Positions 1 to 11,318 are shown, counted from the stretch's first letter. The stretch is 64,000 nucleotides of DNA from Fagopyrum homotropicum (GCA_033239125.1 BSWB01000006.1:114994242-115058241); one strand, 5' to 3'. A program made the numbers and translations. Notes: generated from the sequence alone by a model not told the origin.

Positions 1-2048
1 ATGGCTTTTGCTGTGAACACGTTGTCTCCAGTAATCATTTTGATGTCGACTCCAGCATCTTTACAAATCTCGACTGCTTTCTTCACTTCTGGTCTACAAG
101 GATCCTTGAGTCCTGCAATAGCTAGTAAAATGAAGCCTTCTTCCTCTAGCTTTAGATCATCTCCATTTTGGTGATTCTCCGTTTTGTATGAAGTATGCTT
201 GTGTGCAAAAGCAATGCAGCGCAAGCTACATGCCGCCATACTTTCAATAATAGCCTCAAGCTTCCTTCTTGCCTCTTCATCTATAGGCTTAACCTCTCCA
301 CCTGCACCATAATAACTAGTACACAATGACAGAACTATCTCTGCAGCTCCTTTCCAATGCATGTGTATTGTGTTTAAAGAATTCTCCCTCACCAATACCC
401 CACTTCTCTTTTTCTCAGAGTTGAAGCTTTCAACAAGGAGAACTGTACAACTGTGCTTCAATTCGTTGAGATCCATTCTCAAGTCCTCAACAGCCCAAGA
501 AAGTATTGCCTTCTCCGTTGGGCTTCCAGTGATTTCCGGAACCGATCCTGAATTTGGTATATAAACACTTCCAGTTGTATTCAAGCCAATCCCTTGTTGG
601 AGAAACTTGATCACTTTTGGGTCACTTGAACTCTCTGGAAAGCTACCTGAGCTTTCTTCCTCTCCGAGCCAATACTTAGTGACCTTCATTTGGTTCAAAG
701 TCAAGGTCCCAGTTTTGTCTGTACAAATGACTGTTGCAGATCCCATGGTCTCGCATGCTGAGAGCTTCCTCACCATTGCTTGATCAGCCATCATCCTTTT
801 CATAGAGTAAGCAAGAGTGAGTGTGACAGCAAGTGGTAGACCTTCCGGTATAGCAACTACCACTATTGTAACAGCAGCTGCAACGATTTTGACCATGGAG
901 TTGAGAATTGAATCCGTGCTTGTTTTGCTTCCATGGTACTCCGTATTCCCATTCTCATCCTTTGTATTGCCTGTGAAGTAACGTACTAAAAGGACTGCAA
1001 GAACTAGAAAAGCCACCGTGAGGCCAACTTTACCAATGGTTGAAGTCAAACCATTGAGCCTCACTTGCAATGGAGTTTGCTCATTGGAATCTCGCACTAT
1101 TGAGCTCATCATTTGTCCCCACGACGTGTTCATCCCTACTGAAGTAACAAGCATGTGACAGTACCCATCTACAACTTTCGAGCCCGAATGCAAGAAAGGG
1201 TTATTCGGATCGATTTCCACTTGTTCACTCTCACCAGTCATGCTTGACTCATCTAATTGCACCGAGTATCCATTGATGAACAGTCCGTCTGCCGGGACTT
1301 GATCTCCTATTTTCAAATGAACAACATCTCCAACAACTAGATCAAAGATGGAGATTTGTTGCCTTCTACTACCCCGCATAACATCAACCTTAATCTCGTT
1401 GCTTATTTTTGATAGCTTGTCAAACTGTCTCTCTTGCCTATAGTTGCTGATTGCCGACACGAATACAACGAGAAATACAGCAAGGAAAATGCTCCCACCT
1501 TCATACCATCCTTCCTTTAACCCGTGCTCTTTTATACCAAACCCGAGAGCAAGGGCAGCGCAAACTAGAAGGATGATAAGTGTGGGGTCATTGAATGCAG
1601 ACCAGAAGAAATGAAAAAAGCCTTTCGAAGGCGGCCTGTTGTAAGTGTTAGAGCCATACCTATCTTTCCTCCAATTGATACTGGTCTCATCACCACCATG
1701 AATTCCCGTTTCCACATTAGTCTCGAGCGAATCCGCAATGCTGCTGACTCCTCCAAGTTCAGTGAGAATATCAAGACTTCTCTCTCTCACCATCTCAGCT
1801 AATTGTGTTTGATCAAGTGTTATGGTCATTTGGTTATGGTTTTGACGAGGATCACTAGTTGGTTCAATTTCAAGGATATTGTACTCTAGCTTGGAAATAT
1901 CGGATTTGACTATAGAAAGAAATGCCCGATAAGAATAAATGGCTACGCAGGCTAAACGCCACCTTCTCCTCGCCTTTGTGAGGCTATTGCTGGCATGGAG
2001 CAGCATGGTGGCGGTGCCATCAGTGTGGGAAAGAAGGTTGCTCAACAT
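1..2048 (-). CDS. Autoinhibited plasma-membrane-type Ca2+-ATPase (ACA12/ACA13-like), 3' part beyond window
   Basis: P-type (P2B) ATPase that would pump Ca2+ out of the cytosol. The frame is open without introns for about 682 codons, from the ATG at 2048 to the window edge. The start is the first ATG after an in-frame TGA about 30 nt upstream. Visible in order: a basic, Trp-containing N-terminal stretch (RRRWRLACVAIYSYRAFLS, about residues 24-43) placed like the calmodulin-binding autoinhibitor of plant ACAs; two hydrophobic segments near residues 150-200; the actuator motif TGES (about 268); the membrane motif PEGLP (about 398); the phosphorylation motif DKTGTLT with Asp at about 444; and a terminal TGDNVFTAKA. 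The hinge motif GDGTNDAPAL and the last membrane helices lie outside the window, as does about one third of the usual length of roughly 1,000 residues. Lack of introns fits the ACA12/13 branch, whereas most other plant ACAs are intron-rich. The family call is firm; the exact subtype is inferred. Confidence 0.93.
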   Translation of the reverse strand, partial: MLSNLLSHTDGTATMLLHASNSLTKARRRWRLACVAIYSYRAFLSIVKSDISKLEYNILEIEPTSDPRQNHNQMTITLDQTQLAEMVRERSLDILTELGGVSSIADSLETNVETGIHGGDETSINWRKDRYGSNTYNRPPSKGFFHFFWSAFNDPTLIILLVCAALALGFGIKEHGLKEGWYEGGSIFLAVFLVVFVSAISNYRQERQFDKLSKISNEIKVDVMRGSRRQQISIFDLVVGDVVHLKIGDQVPADGLFINGYSVQLDESSMTGESEQVEIDPNNPFLHSGSKVVDGYCHMLVTSVGMNTSWGQMMSSIVRDSNEQTPLQVRLNGLTSTIGKVGLTVAFLVLAVLLVRYFTGNTKDENGNTEYHGSKTSTDSILNSMVKIVAAAVTIVVVAIPEGLPLAVTLTLAYSMKRMMADQAMVRKLSACETMGSATVICTDKTGTLTLNQMKVTKYWLGEEESSGSFPESSSDPKVIKFLQQGIGLNTTGSVYIPNSGSVPEITGSPTEKAILSWAVEDLRMDLNELKHSCTVLLVESFNSEKKRSGVLVRENSLNTIHMHWKGAAEIVLSLCTSYYGAGGEVKPIDEEARRKLEAIIESMAACSLRCIAFAHKHTSYKTENHQNGDDLKLEEEGFILLAIAGLKDPCRPEVKKAVEICKDAGVDIKMITGDNVFTAKA

Positions 2049-2135
2049 CCTGACAAAAGGCCAAGGTGGTTTCCTCAGGTATGTTGAGCTTCTAATGTAC
2101 GAGGTTTGGTTTCTCTACAAAACCAAACATTTGAT

Positions 2136-2144
2136 CCTTTTATA
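2136..2144 (-). promoter_or_regulatory. Candidate TATA box of the Ca2+-ATPase gene
   Basis: On the minus strand the sequence reads TATAAAAGG, about 90 nt upstream of the ATG at 2048. Position and sequence suit a plant TATA box and would leave a short 5' UTR. No transcript evidence is available. Confidence 0.45.
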
Positions 2145-2148
2145 GCAC

Positions 2149-3023
2149 ACATGCCTGTGAAATTGCTTTCAAAAATTTTTTCCCATCATGTTTAGAGTTG
2201 AACAAGTCCTCTGATACTGTCTTATAATTCTTATTTATATATGACTTGCTTGCTCAGTCTGGCTAAGAAAGCGGCCAAAATTCTCCTTCCTTGCTTTTCC
2301 ATTGGAAACTTACTTTTCCTCTTATTTTTGTTCATTTATATTATGATACTGAAATAGGAAGAACAAATTATTAAGATTTTTAGTCGGCAATACAATGTGG
2401 GTCCACTTCTGATGAGTACTAATTCATATTTTGGTGGTTGTATTGTAGTAGATTTAGCCCAGTTGGGTTGTAATTACATAAACGGAATAGAAATGAATCT
2501 AAGTCCATATGTATCTTGTTCATGAAATTTTTTAAAATCATTCTTTATGATTTCGTGTAAAATGCATTTGTTTCCCTTCATTTTGATTCCAAAAGATTTC
2601 ATGAACAAGAGTATAAGTATCAACTATGTTCGTTTTCATTTCGTTTTCGGAGTTAAAGCAACACATGCCCTTAGAATCTTGTTTTACTGATCCTGATTTG
2701 GTTGGTCTTATTTGTTATTGTTTTGATGGCAGCCTCTCATGTGAAAGTCCATCTCGCTTATATGTGTTAGGTCTAATCCAAACTGACCTTATATACTAGA
2801 TTGGAAATTTACAAACACAACTTTTCTTTGAAATTTTCATTGATTTGTCCATCTATTATATTATAACAATTTGCTAAGTAACACCTTAATTGGCGGGACT
2901 ATATGATGTGGAAAATTGGTGCATTGTAATTATAAACAACACGATAGAGTTAAGAACTTGTATAGAAGCAAGAAAGGTGCAATCAGATGATTATTTCTGT
3001 TGTCATATACTTGGTCATTTTGT
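2149..3023. other. Intergenic, 5' flank of the Ca2+-ATPase
   Basis: AT-rich sequence with no credible ORF, RNA gene or terminal-repeat structure. It would hold the upstream promoter of the minus-strand ATPase gene. Confidence 0.5.
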
Positions 3024-3032
3024 TATCATTTA

Positions 3033-4991
3033 GGCAAAAATGCTCTAAATAACACTACTTTGTTATGTTGCGGAGGGTGACACGAACTTTTAAAATTGCG
3101 AAAAAAAAAACAAATTATAGGGGGTGTTGCACTTTTTGCACCGATAATTAATTCATTAAAAAAATGTTTGACATTTTATAATTTGTTATAATTTGGTATG
3201 ATATAAATTAAAAAAATGAAACCAAATAATGAAAAAAAGGAAAAAAAAAAAAAAGGAAAACAATAATATACATTTTATTTTGAAAGGATAAAACTTTTAA
3301 AAATAAATAAATAATAAAAATTTATAATTTATTTGTAGTGAATAACTTAAATTACATAAACTATAAATTATAAAATGAAAATATATTTTTTATGTTTTGA
3401 TTTTTTTATTTCTTTTATATAAATAAATATCAAACATAAACAAATATGTATGAACTAAAAAAAAGCTTAAAAAAATATTTTTCATTTCATAATTTGTAGC
3501 TTATTTAATTTAAGCAATTTTTTGTGAATAAGTATACACTTTCATTATATGTTTTTCTATTTTAAATTCTTATCCTACCAACTTATAAAATTTATAATAT
3601 TTTTTTATTTATTATATAATTTTTTTTTCTTTATGTACAACATAAATATCAAACGCTATTTTTTTTAACACATTTTCATTGTTTTTTAATTTATATCCTA
3701 CCAGACTATGGCTATGTTTAGTTAAATGGTTGCGGTTTCGGGTGGTTGCGGTTGCAGTTGTGGTTGCGGTTATGGTTGTGGTTTTCGTAAGAGTTGTTTT
3801 GAGATTTGCGGTTGACGAAAAAACCGTATACATGTTTGGTTAAGTAGTTCGGAATTAGTTTCGAGTTGATATAAATACCAAAATACCCTCGTCTCTTACC
3901 CTCATCAAAAGCCTTATCCGCTCCCTCTTGAAAACCTGCAACTCCACGCCCTCCATCCCTCCTCTACCTACACAGTACCGCTCAAATCCACAACACCGCC
4001 AACATTAATCACTCAAGCACAATTGATAGAACTTCTTCTATCGATATGAGTTCAAATTGATAGAAGATTCAGCTATGGAGCAAATCTGAGAAACCAGTAA
4101 TCACCCAAGCACAATTTTATAGTGTAGGCCTTCCTGGTTTTGCTCCAATTCCGCCATTAATTCCGAACCACTAATCACCGAATCTTCTTCAAGTGGATTG
4201 TAGGCCTTCCTGGTTTTGCTCAGCGAGTTGCCCCAATTTCGTTCGGCTTTAGAGATTTGGGCAAAACATGTCGTGCTACTCTACCTTTCCGATTGGATCT
4301 AAAAAAAACAACCACATTTCTTCTTTCTTTAGCTTTTGGTTCTCCTTTCTCTCCGTTCTTCATCCCTTCCTTCGCCAGAGCAAACCACCGTCCACCATTG
4401 CTGCTATATGAATTGGAAAAAAAGACAGAGGATGGTGCTTCCTTCAATTCATAACCTGAAACAATTAACCCTAACATGTTCACTTTGTTCAATTTTCTGA
4501 TTTTTAAGTTGAGAAGAGAAGATCGATGTTGCTGCTTTGTTTTCTGGATCAGTTAGAATAGCATGGCAAAAGGGAAGAGAGAAAACAGGGAAGAACTTGT
4601 TCAATTTTTGGATTAATTGGAGAGGTGAGAAGGGGTATCAATGTCACAAACCTTGGATAATCTTCAAAAATCTTGCCTGATAAGGTTTTCAGAATAGGGT
4701 TTTTACATCCCAAAAACCACCCAAAAAAACTACATAGAAACCACAAAGCTGTAACTAAACACCCCATAATAATGAACTCCTAAAACCCTGAACTAAAAAA
4801 AACCCACAAACCCTACAACTAAACACAGCCTATAACAAATTATAAAATTTTCAACATTTATTAATGGATTAATTACCGGTGCTAAAAAGTGCAACACCCC
4901 CTATAGTTCGTGTTTTTTTTCTGCAATTTTCAAAGTTCGTGTCATCTTTCACAACATGAGCAAAAGTTGTGTTATTTAGAGCATTTTTGCC
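3033..4991. mobile_element. Non-autonomous Mutator-like (MULE) element with long TIRs
   Basis: The two ends form terminal inverted repeats of about 130 bp: the left end starting GGCAAAAATGCTCTAAATAA matches the reverse complement of the right end through the segment GGGGGTGTTGCACTTTTT. It is flanked by a perfect 9-bp direct repeat, TATCATTTA, at 3024-3032 and 4992-5000. Long TIRs plus a 9-bp target duplication are diagnostic of Mutator-like elements. No transposase frame is visible in the 1,959 bp, so it is non-autonomous. A second TIR element lies inside it. Confidence 0.88.
3710..4830. mobile_element. TIR element nested in the MULE (possible PIF/Harbinger type)
   Basis: The left end GGCTATGTTTAGTT and the reverse complement of the right end GGCTGTGTTTAGTT match at 13 of 14 positions. 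Both flanks carry TAT (3707-3709, 4831-4833), which fits a 3-bp target duplication. The interior has a GGTTGCGG-rich tract, a repeated TAGGCCTTCCTGGTTTTGCT at about 4126 and 4201, and short ORFs with no recognisable domain. The GGTTGCGG-rich end resembles sequence near 18,750-18,960. Superfamily assignment is tentative because TAT is not the usual TWA target. Confidence 0.55.
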
Positions 4992-5000
4992 TATCATTTA

Positions 5001-7246
5001 TCGTTTAAGTTTTCACGTTCTCATTTAAAATGATGTTAAATATCACTTCACGTTTTCGTTAATGATTAAATCTCTTTTATTTTATTAAAATAAATATGGT
5101 ATAATTTTTAGTATAATTAAATATATACTGTATATCATTTCTAAATATTCAGGCTATACATTATTAATTTCAATTTATTATAATATATGATTCGTTTTGT
5201 ACATTTTAAATGATCGTAAAAGTCAAAGGGTTAAGATAAAAAGATTGAGGATTTAAATACAATATAATTTTTTTAAACTGACATAAATTTATATCCTAAA
5301 TAATTAAAAAAAAAAAAACTGCAATTGAATACATTATTTTTGTACTTATCACCAAATGCATCTGCGTGACAATCACGTTAAGCACTTAAAAGACATTATC
5401 AAAGACCATCTCTTGTGATCTCATTTACTTGGTGTACCATACTCTTCACCTATCTACTTCCACTAAACTTCAACGTGAATGATCAAAATTATAGGCTTTG
5501 TTTCATTGAATATAAGAAGTATAAATTATATCTTCAGAAAGTGAATCTCATTATTTAAAATTGTTTAATTCACAAATCTTGTATAGTTTAATTTTTCTTT
5601 TTATGTATCTAGGTCAAAAAAGTTTAAAAAAAAATTATTTGTAAAATAATAATTTTTAAACTTATTTGGAAGATCTGGGTGAGTAAACTTCTTATATTTT
5701 GATGACTTGAAATTTGCATGGAGTTAAACTTCATGATTATTTTTAATAAAAATTCATCAACCAAACACATGATTCGGGTATTTTTTTAATTCTCAGATTT
5801 TTAATAAATTATGGCTAAAATTTTCCTAGTTTAAATAGAACTTTATCTTTCTTCCCATGTCGACATCTTTTATTTTTAAATAATAAATTGTAGTTGTACG
5901 TGTGAATTTAACGTTATAGTATACCATCAACATGACATATTGGCATATACACGCAATTCCCACGGATTTCATCCGTATTAAGTTTAAATACGCGCAATTC
6001 CCACGGATTTTGATCCGTATAAAGTTTAAACTTTGAAAAACCACACAATAAGCAACATTTCTATATATGTGATATACTACAATATAACTACTATTTCGAT
6101 TAAAAAAAAGGGTTAAACTATGAAAAATAAGAATATTATGAATAATTAGGTTAATCTAGATTTCCGGTTCATGTTCATGCCGTGTGTTAGACATATACAC
6201 TTCATAAAGCTCATTATGCGCAATATGAAGCGTACAACACATGTCTAGCATGTACGAGTATATTGTTGAGTTGGGTGGAAATGTTCCACATTAACAATAT
6301 AATACTACGTGAAACTAATATATAAGTTATATTGCTACTCTTATTTGCCAATTAATTTTAAGAAAGAACCCTGAAAGTTTGTGTGTAAATTCACTTTAAC
6401 GTACATATCCTCCACGTCCGAATTACAAAGATAAATTAACATATATGTATCTTTTCTAAACTCGACATCGGATATGAAACATTCAACTTGTCATACACAT
6501 TGTTTTTTCTCACCCTACATTTTGTTTTTATTTGATCGTTTCCCACTTATATTTAGATAGAATGGATACATACCAAAAGACGGAAACAAATTAATTCTTT
6601 TATAAATTGATCAAGGTGTTTAGAATTACTAGGTTATTATAAGCTGAAGTTTATTTGATAATCAAATAGGTATTTGATTAACAAACAAATTGTTATTAAT
6701 AAGTTTGATCAACGGTTTGGTGAATGTAAAATTGTAACTTGGGTAGGTGTAAGTTACATTATCAAAAAGAGTTTATTTTTTTATTAATTTTTTTTATTGG
6801 TTTGTATTTGCAATATTATTCAATAAACTACAATAAGTTTTCTCATTTGCTTCTACGTAGATTCTGAAATAAAAATGAAAATAATATCAGCTAAGTTCTT
6901 AAAAATGGGTACTCCAATGCACCAAGTTGGACTCTCAAACAAATGTATACATAAATCATTTTTCAGAAATTTAAATGATTTAACTTGGTGTACTTTTTCA
7001 AAAAAAAATTGAGCAAATTTAAATACCGGTTTACATTAGCGGTATGTGAAAAATGTGAACTAGTTCAAGCTCTTGCAAGCTTCACAAATGTGTAAAAAGA
7101 CAATTTGGAACGTAAAATAGTGTTTGAAAAAAGGATAATCGTTTTATTTTTCGATGAGAACACCGTAAATTCATATATAATGTATTTAGAGACAAAACAT
7201 TACCGGTCAAACCGAGATAGTTATACAAAATCATAATCTCAAATAT
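5001..7246. other. AT-rich intergenic region
   Basis: No gene or RNA is supported. It holds a tandem pair of small hairpins (about 5,949-6,030) and, at about 6,260-6,440, a dispersed repeat that reappears in diverged form at about 52,150-52,335. The shared elements are the blocks ATACTACGTGAA and AAATTCACTTTA followed by AAGATAAATTAACA. Confidence 0.5.
5949..6030. repeat. Tandem duplication of a 41-bp hairpin unit
   Basis: Two adjacent copies share CGCAATTCCCACGGATTT and AAGTTTAAA. Each carries an ACGGAT...ATCCGT inverted repeat with a 3-4 nt loop. Nothing nearby indicates a function. Confidence 0.7.
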
Positions 7247-7249
7247 TTA

Positions 7250-7462
7250 GGGTTCATTTGGTATAGTTCTCATGGAATCATAAATCGATTTTAGATTCAT
7301 CAAGATCAATTTATATTTTTTGATAGCAAACAAGGTATCAAAATGATTGATTTCATAAATCGAGTGACTAGTGAGTCATTTTAAGTAGTTATGCAAAATC
7401 ATTTTTCATTCCTTATTCGGTTTACCATTATGATTCGTTGTACACGCGTACCAAACGAGTCC
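7250..7462. mobile_element. Tourist-type MITE (PIF/Harbinger)
   Basis: The ends GGGTTCATTTGGTA and (reverse complement) GGACTCGTTTGGTA form imperfect TIRs. A perfect TTA target duplication flanks the 213-bp element (7247-7249 and 7463-7465). Length, the GTTTGGTA terminus and the TTA target match the Tourist class. Confidence 0.8.
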
Positions 7463-7465
7463 TTA

Positions 7466-8126
7466 TCATATTCCTTGTATGCATGTGAAGCTTCGTAGCA
7501 ACTTCCTCAATCGGCCGTCATTCTTTATCTTTAAGGAAAGATTAGAAAACGTACAAGTGTACTTACTAAGTCTTTGACTAGAAATTTGTCGCTTTCTTGA
7601 AAATTGCATGTCATTTGACATGTTAAGCTTCCATGCAGCATCCTTTGTCCACATCTCAAAGTCCTACCAAGATTAAACTAATGCATATATTGATCCAATC
7701 AAACCAACGCTTTCTAACTTTGATTGAGGCTTTTTGCTTGCAGTCGTGATAGAAACACAAATTATTCAAGAATGGTTTGAAATGTCATCCAATTGTATTT
7801 TTAAAGTTGCACTTAACATGAGGTTTCCCTCCTCTTGTGTGCAACAAAGTAGTTATCCCATTGCTTTACCCATGGAAACACACGAAAACACGAATGGGTA
7901 GTAAATGGCCCGAGAGTTGACGAGATTATTGTTTTATGCTTGTTTGCTTCAACGGAACTGTAATTGGAGGTCGTGTGCATACAGTGCATGAACGTTGAAA
8001 TCTCAACTTATAAGATGAATAAGATTATGTTGCAAGCTGAGTTGATAATAGAAGTAGTTTTTGTTGAAAATACGAGGAAAACTATCTATTAAAAAAAACG
8101 CGTGAGATGGACGTAAATGGTTACAA
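7466..8126. other. Intergenic, no feature recognised
   Basis: Only short ORFs without recognisable domains. The block GGAGGTCGTGTGCATACA near 7,966 recurs near 56,200, so part of this is dispersed repeat. Confidence 0.4.
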
Positions 8127-8513
8127 TTAAGTCATACGAGACAAACTAACCCAACATGAGTTAACTTTGTTGTGCGGAACATGAGAAAGAGAAAATAAAA
8201 TCATCAAAAAAAAAAGGCACACATATTTTATTGATGAATTTTGGATTACATATAAAACCAGATAATTGGGAGACATGGATATCGATACTATATATATAGT
8301 ACCGAAACATAATATTTGGTCACAAAGTATTATATGGGTCAAACAATGAAGGGCCCAAACAAATGACAAACGACCCAAACTACAATACCAAACCGTTTGT
8401 GAGGGTGACTCCGTCCCGTAGACCCCCTTGAACCCAAACCCTTGTTCCTTATCGGGGCCGCTGCTGCCGCCCCAGACCCTCCGAGCGAGGGGTACAAAGT
8501 CCCGTGAACTCAC
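8127..8513 (-). other. Unidentified 128-codon ORF with a GC-rich start
   Basis: An open minus-strand frame. Its first 45 or so codons lie in a conspicuously GC-rich patch (about 8,400-8,510) rich in Gly, Arg and Ser, with the stretch FGFKGVYGTESPSQTVWYC. The second half is hydrophobic and AT-rich. I recognise no domain, and no introns or promoter are evident. The abrupt base-composition change is more like the end of a retroelement (for example an LTR segment) than a gene. No function is proposed. Confidence 0.3.
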
Positions 8514-8520
8514 TAACTAA

Positions 8521-9322
8521 TATAATGATCTTGACATTCAACATATATCGATCCACTAAAAGTTATATTCAAATAAAAGAGGGACTCCTCTCACCTAGGT
8601 AAAAATTCACATCAAAATTAAACCAAAATTGACTAGCAAACCGGTTACTCTAATATCTTATTGGAAAGTATCAACAATCCGATCTCGAACTAGAAAGCCT
8701 TGACAAATAATGAGAACATTGAATTGCCACCCTTATTAATAAGGCCGATGATAAGCAAAGAGTGACCCTAACCATGATCCGGCAACAACCACTCCTCCAA
8801 GTAGTCTCCAAAGGCACATATACGAGACTAATATCATATTCTCCCGTTCATAGTTAGCCTATTGGACCGTTGTAGAAGACCAACGGAACAAAATCATTGC
8901 CCTCGCAATAACCATGTGGTGATAATTGAATAAAGTCCAATTTAAGTGTAACTCACGTGGAAAATTGCGCTTTGGGCCACAAAATAACAAATGGGCTCCC
9001 GATTGTTACACGATAGAAATGTACCCGGTTTGATCAATTGGCAAAAGCCTAAAAGCAACCGGTTTACACGGTATTTTATTATTAACAAAATATTTTTGTA
9101 GAAAAATAAATAATTTTTTTTAAAAAAAATATTTTCTGACTTAATATTATTAAACTATATATATTTGAAATTAAATTCACAATAAAAAATATCATTATTA
9201 TCATGGTTTAAGCTTACAATCATCAAATAAAAGAAAATTATTTTAATCATATATTGATGATTTATTAAAAAGAATATTAAGTTATAATACCTGGAAAAAA
9301 ATCGAGCTAAAAACATAGTGTA
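8521..9322. other. Intergenic, no feature recognised
   Basis: Mixed unique-looking and AT-rich sequence with no credible ORF or terminal repeats. Confidence 0.4.
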
Positions 9323-9323
9323 A

Positions 9324-9730
9324 CTAGTGTATTACCCGTGCAATGCACGGGTGTTATTTTTAATTTTTGTTATAAATATTTTTTATTTATTTATAAATTT
9401 ATTAACAAAAAGTATTATGTGTATTAAATTTTAAATTTTTATCAAGTTATATTCAACACTGTATTTTGAAACTAATTTTGTAAAAATATTTTTGAAACTA
9501 TTTTTGTAAAAATATTTATTAAAATATTTTTGCAAAAATCGATGAAAAAAATCCGTAAAAGTTTAAAATTTATTTTTGTAAAAATATTTATTTGAATATT
9601 TGAAAAAAATTAAAAAATAATTTTTAATTTATATTAACATTTATAAATTATTTTAAAAATAACTTTTTTGGATTTCGATAAATGTGACGTTGACACGTGC
9701 AAAAGAGCCTCCACTTTAATAGATATAAGA
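9324..9730 (-). mobile_element. Short non-autonomous Helitron
   Basis: Read on the minus strand, it begins TCTTATATCTATTAAAG at 9730. It ends with a hairpin (ACCCGTGC/GCACGGGT, 9334-9352) followed by CTAG at 9327-9324. The flanks are A and T on the plus strand (9323, 9731), as expected for Helitron insertion between A and T without target duplication. No Rep/helicase sequence is present. A second 5'-type end occurs at 10421. Confidence 0.8.
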
Positions 9731-10421
9731 TTTCAAAAGTTTATGCCTTTTTTATGGTTGAACAACATAAATCTTATTAAATCTTGATAAAATGAATGAA
9801 ACAGTGATTTGTCTTGATTAGTATAACTTTAATAGTAAAATAACAATTATTTTGATAAGGATTATAAATTATAAATAATCATTGTTTATTGGTCTTAGAG
9901 CCTTATCATTAACATATGCAACATCAATTTCTCTTCTTTTACAATTATCTTTCTAATTTTCTAGCACAATTATATGCAACAAAAATAAAGTGGAACTCTA
10001 TGCTCTTGGAATGAGATTATTTTCTAATACTTGACTACATTACCATCTTGTATTTTGTATTTTATGTTGACTCATGCCTTTATGAGATTATGGGGTGCCC
10101 TTTGTCTTTATTTATAAAAGAATTAATTTTTGTCAGTTATATGAGAGATTAATAAATAATTAACTATTAATTTTTAAAAATTTTACATAATGTATTCTTA
10201 TCAAAAATTGAAAAAGTTGGTATAAGATTTGCTTACAAAAAACTAACTTCTACAAACTTTTTTTTTTTTTTTTTTTGTCAATTATGAGGGTGATTGATAA
10301 ATAACAAACTTGATTAATAAATATATAACTTAATAATTAACTTTAAAAATTAATTTGGTAGGCTTAGAGAAACCTCGTGCTGACACGGTGGCAAAAAGTC
10401 TCTGCTTTAATAGATATAAGA
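9731..10421 (-). mobile_element. Extension with a second Helitron 5' terminus
   Basis: At 10421 (minus) a second TCTTATATCTATTAAAG terminus occurs. It is followed by the same kind of subterminal sequence as at 9730 (GAG.CTTTTTGCCAC.GTGTCA), with T at 10422. No second hairpin/CTAG 3' end lies between 9731 and 10421. The 9324-10421 interval is therefore either one longer Helitron with an internal 5'-end duplicate or a truncated neighbour. The interior is AT-rich with a poly(T) run near 10,258. Confidence 0.55.
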
Positions 10422-11160
10422 TTGGATTGGAGTAAATGAACAGTCGATCATAAACTCTAAATCCTTATACAACAACACGTTACGGCTAAATTAAATTAGT
10501 GGTCCTTGTATTTTAATAATCTGCTTATAACGATATTTAATATTAGTTGACGAATATAGAAAATATATAACCTTGCAAGACTAATGACATTCCCTATGTT
10601 CAGGTTTTTATTTAGTAAATGTTTTTTTGCAAGATATATTACTATTTTCAGATATGTCGAATAAAATTCGAGATTTATTATGACAGGACTCCTAGAATAG
10701 TAAAATTGATCATCGAGACGAATTTGCTTGTGGAGCGCCGTTTGTGATGTTCGGGATGTTGTCGAGTGTGTGTGGAACGTGATAATCAATCGTATCTCCG
10801 TCGACTGAACCAACGGGCAGACCAATCGATCAACTTTACCATAAAAGTACAATTCTATTTATTAATACTGTTAATATGAACCGCCTAGTTTCATAAAAGG
10901 ACATAGTGATTTCACCTTAACCGTTAAATCCATTACAGGTAACAACAAACTTTGCTTTATACAAAAACCTTTTATTTACCTACTAACATTAAAACTTGTG
11001 AATTTTATATCCATAATTTTATTTTTAACATAAAACTATAAATTTTATATGATAAAAAACATTAACTTATTACTTTACATCAATCTTTTATATGATTTGT
11101 AATTATATTTTATATAAAATTTAATCACTAATATTATAAATTAACAATAATAAAATGTTT
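10422..11160. other. Intergenic, upstream of the cyclophilin gene
   Basis: No supported gene; the 118-codon minus-strand frame here has no recognisable domain. The 3' end merges into the CT-rich leader of the next gene. Confidence 0.45.
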
Positions 11161-11170
11161 TTTGGAACAC

Positions 11171-11318
11171 GAGAGCTAATAGTACTTGGGAAAAGTGGAC
11201 AGAGGGAAAGAAGGGTTCTTCGTCTCTCTCGCTCGTCCGCTCATTCTCTCGTAGAATTCTTCTGTCACACTAATGCTTCACTTCTCACGCAGTTTCCATC
11301 TGTGAGCTTGCATCAAAG
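11171..11318 (+). other. Probable 5' UTR exon of the cyclophilin gene
   Basis: A CT-rich stretch typical of plant leaders (TCTCTCTCGCTCGTCCG near 11,223) ends at a good donor (11318/11319, AAAG|GTAGCT). The matching acceptor is CACAG at 11957-11961, 20 nt before the ATG. The left boundary is a guess. Confidence 0.5.

Noticed and set aside
1939..2145. 68-codon plus-strand ORF
   Set aside because: Shadow of the ATPase N-terminus on the other strand.
3612..3833. Thr-rich 73-codon ORF
   Set aside because: Product of GGTTGCGG-type simple repeats at the end of the nested TIR element.
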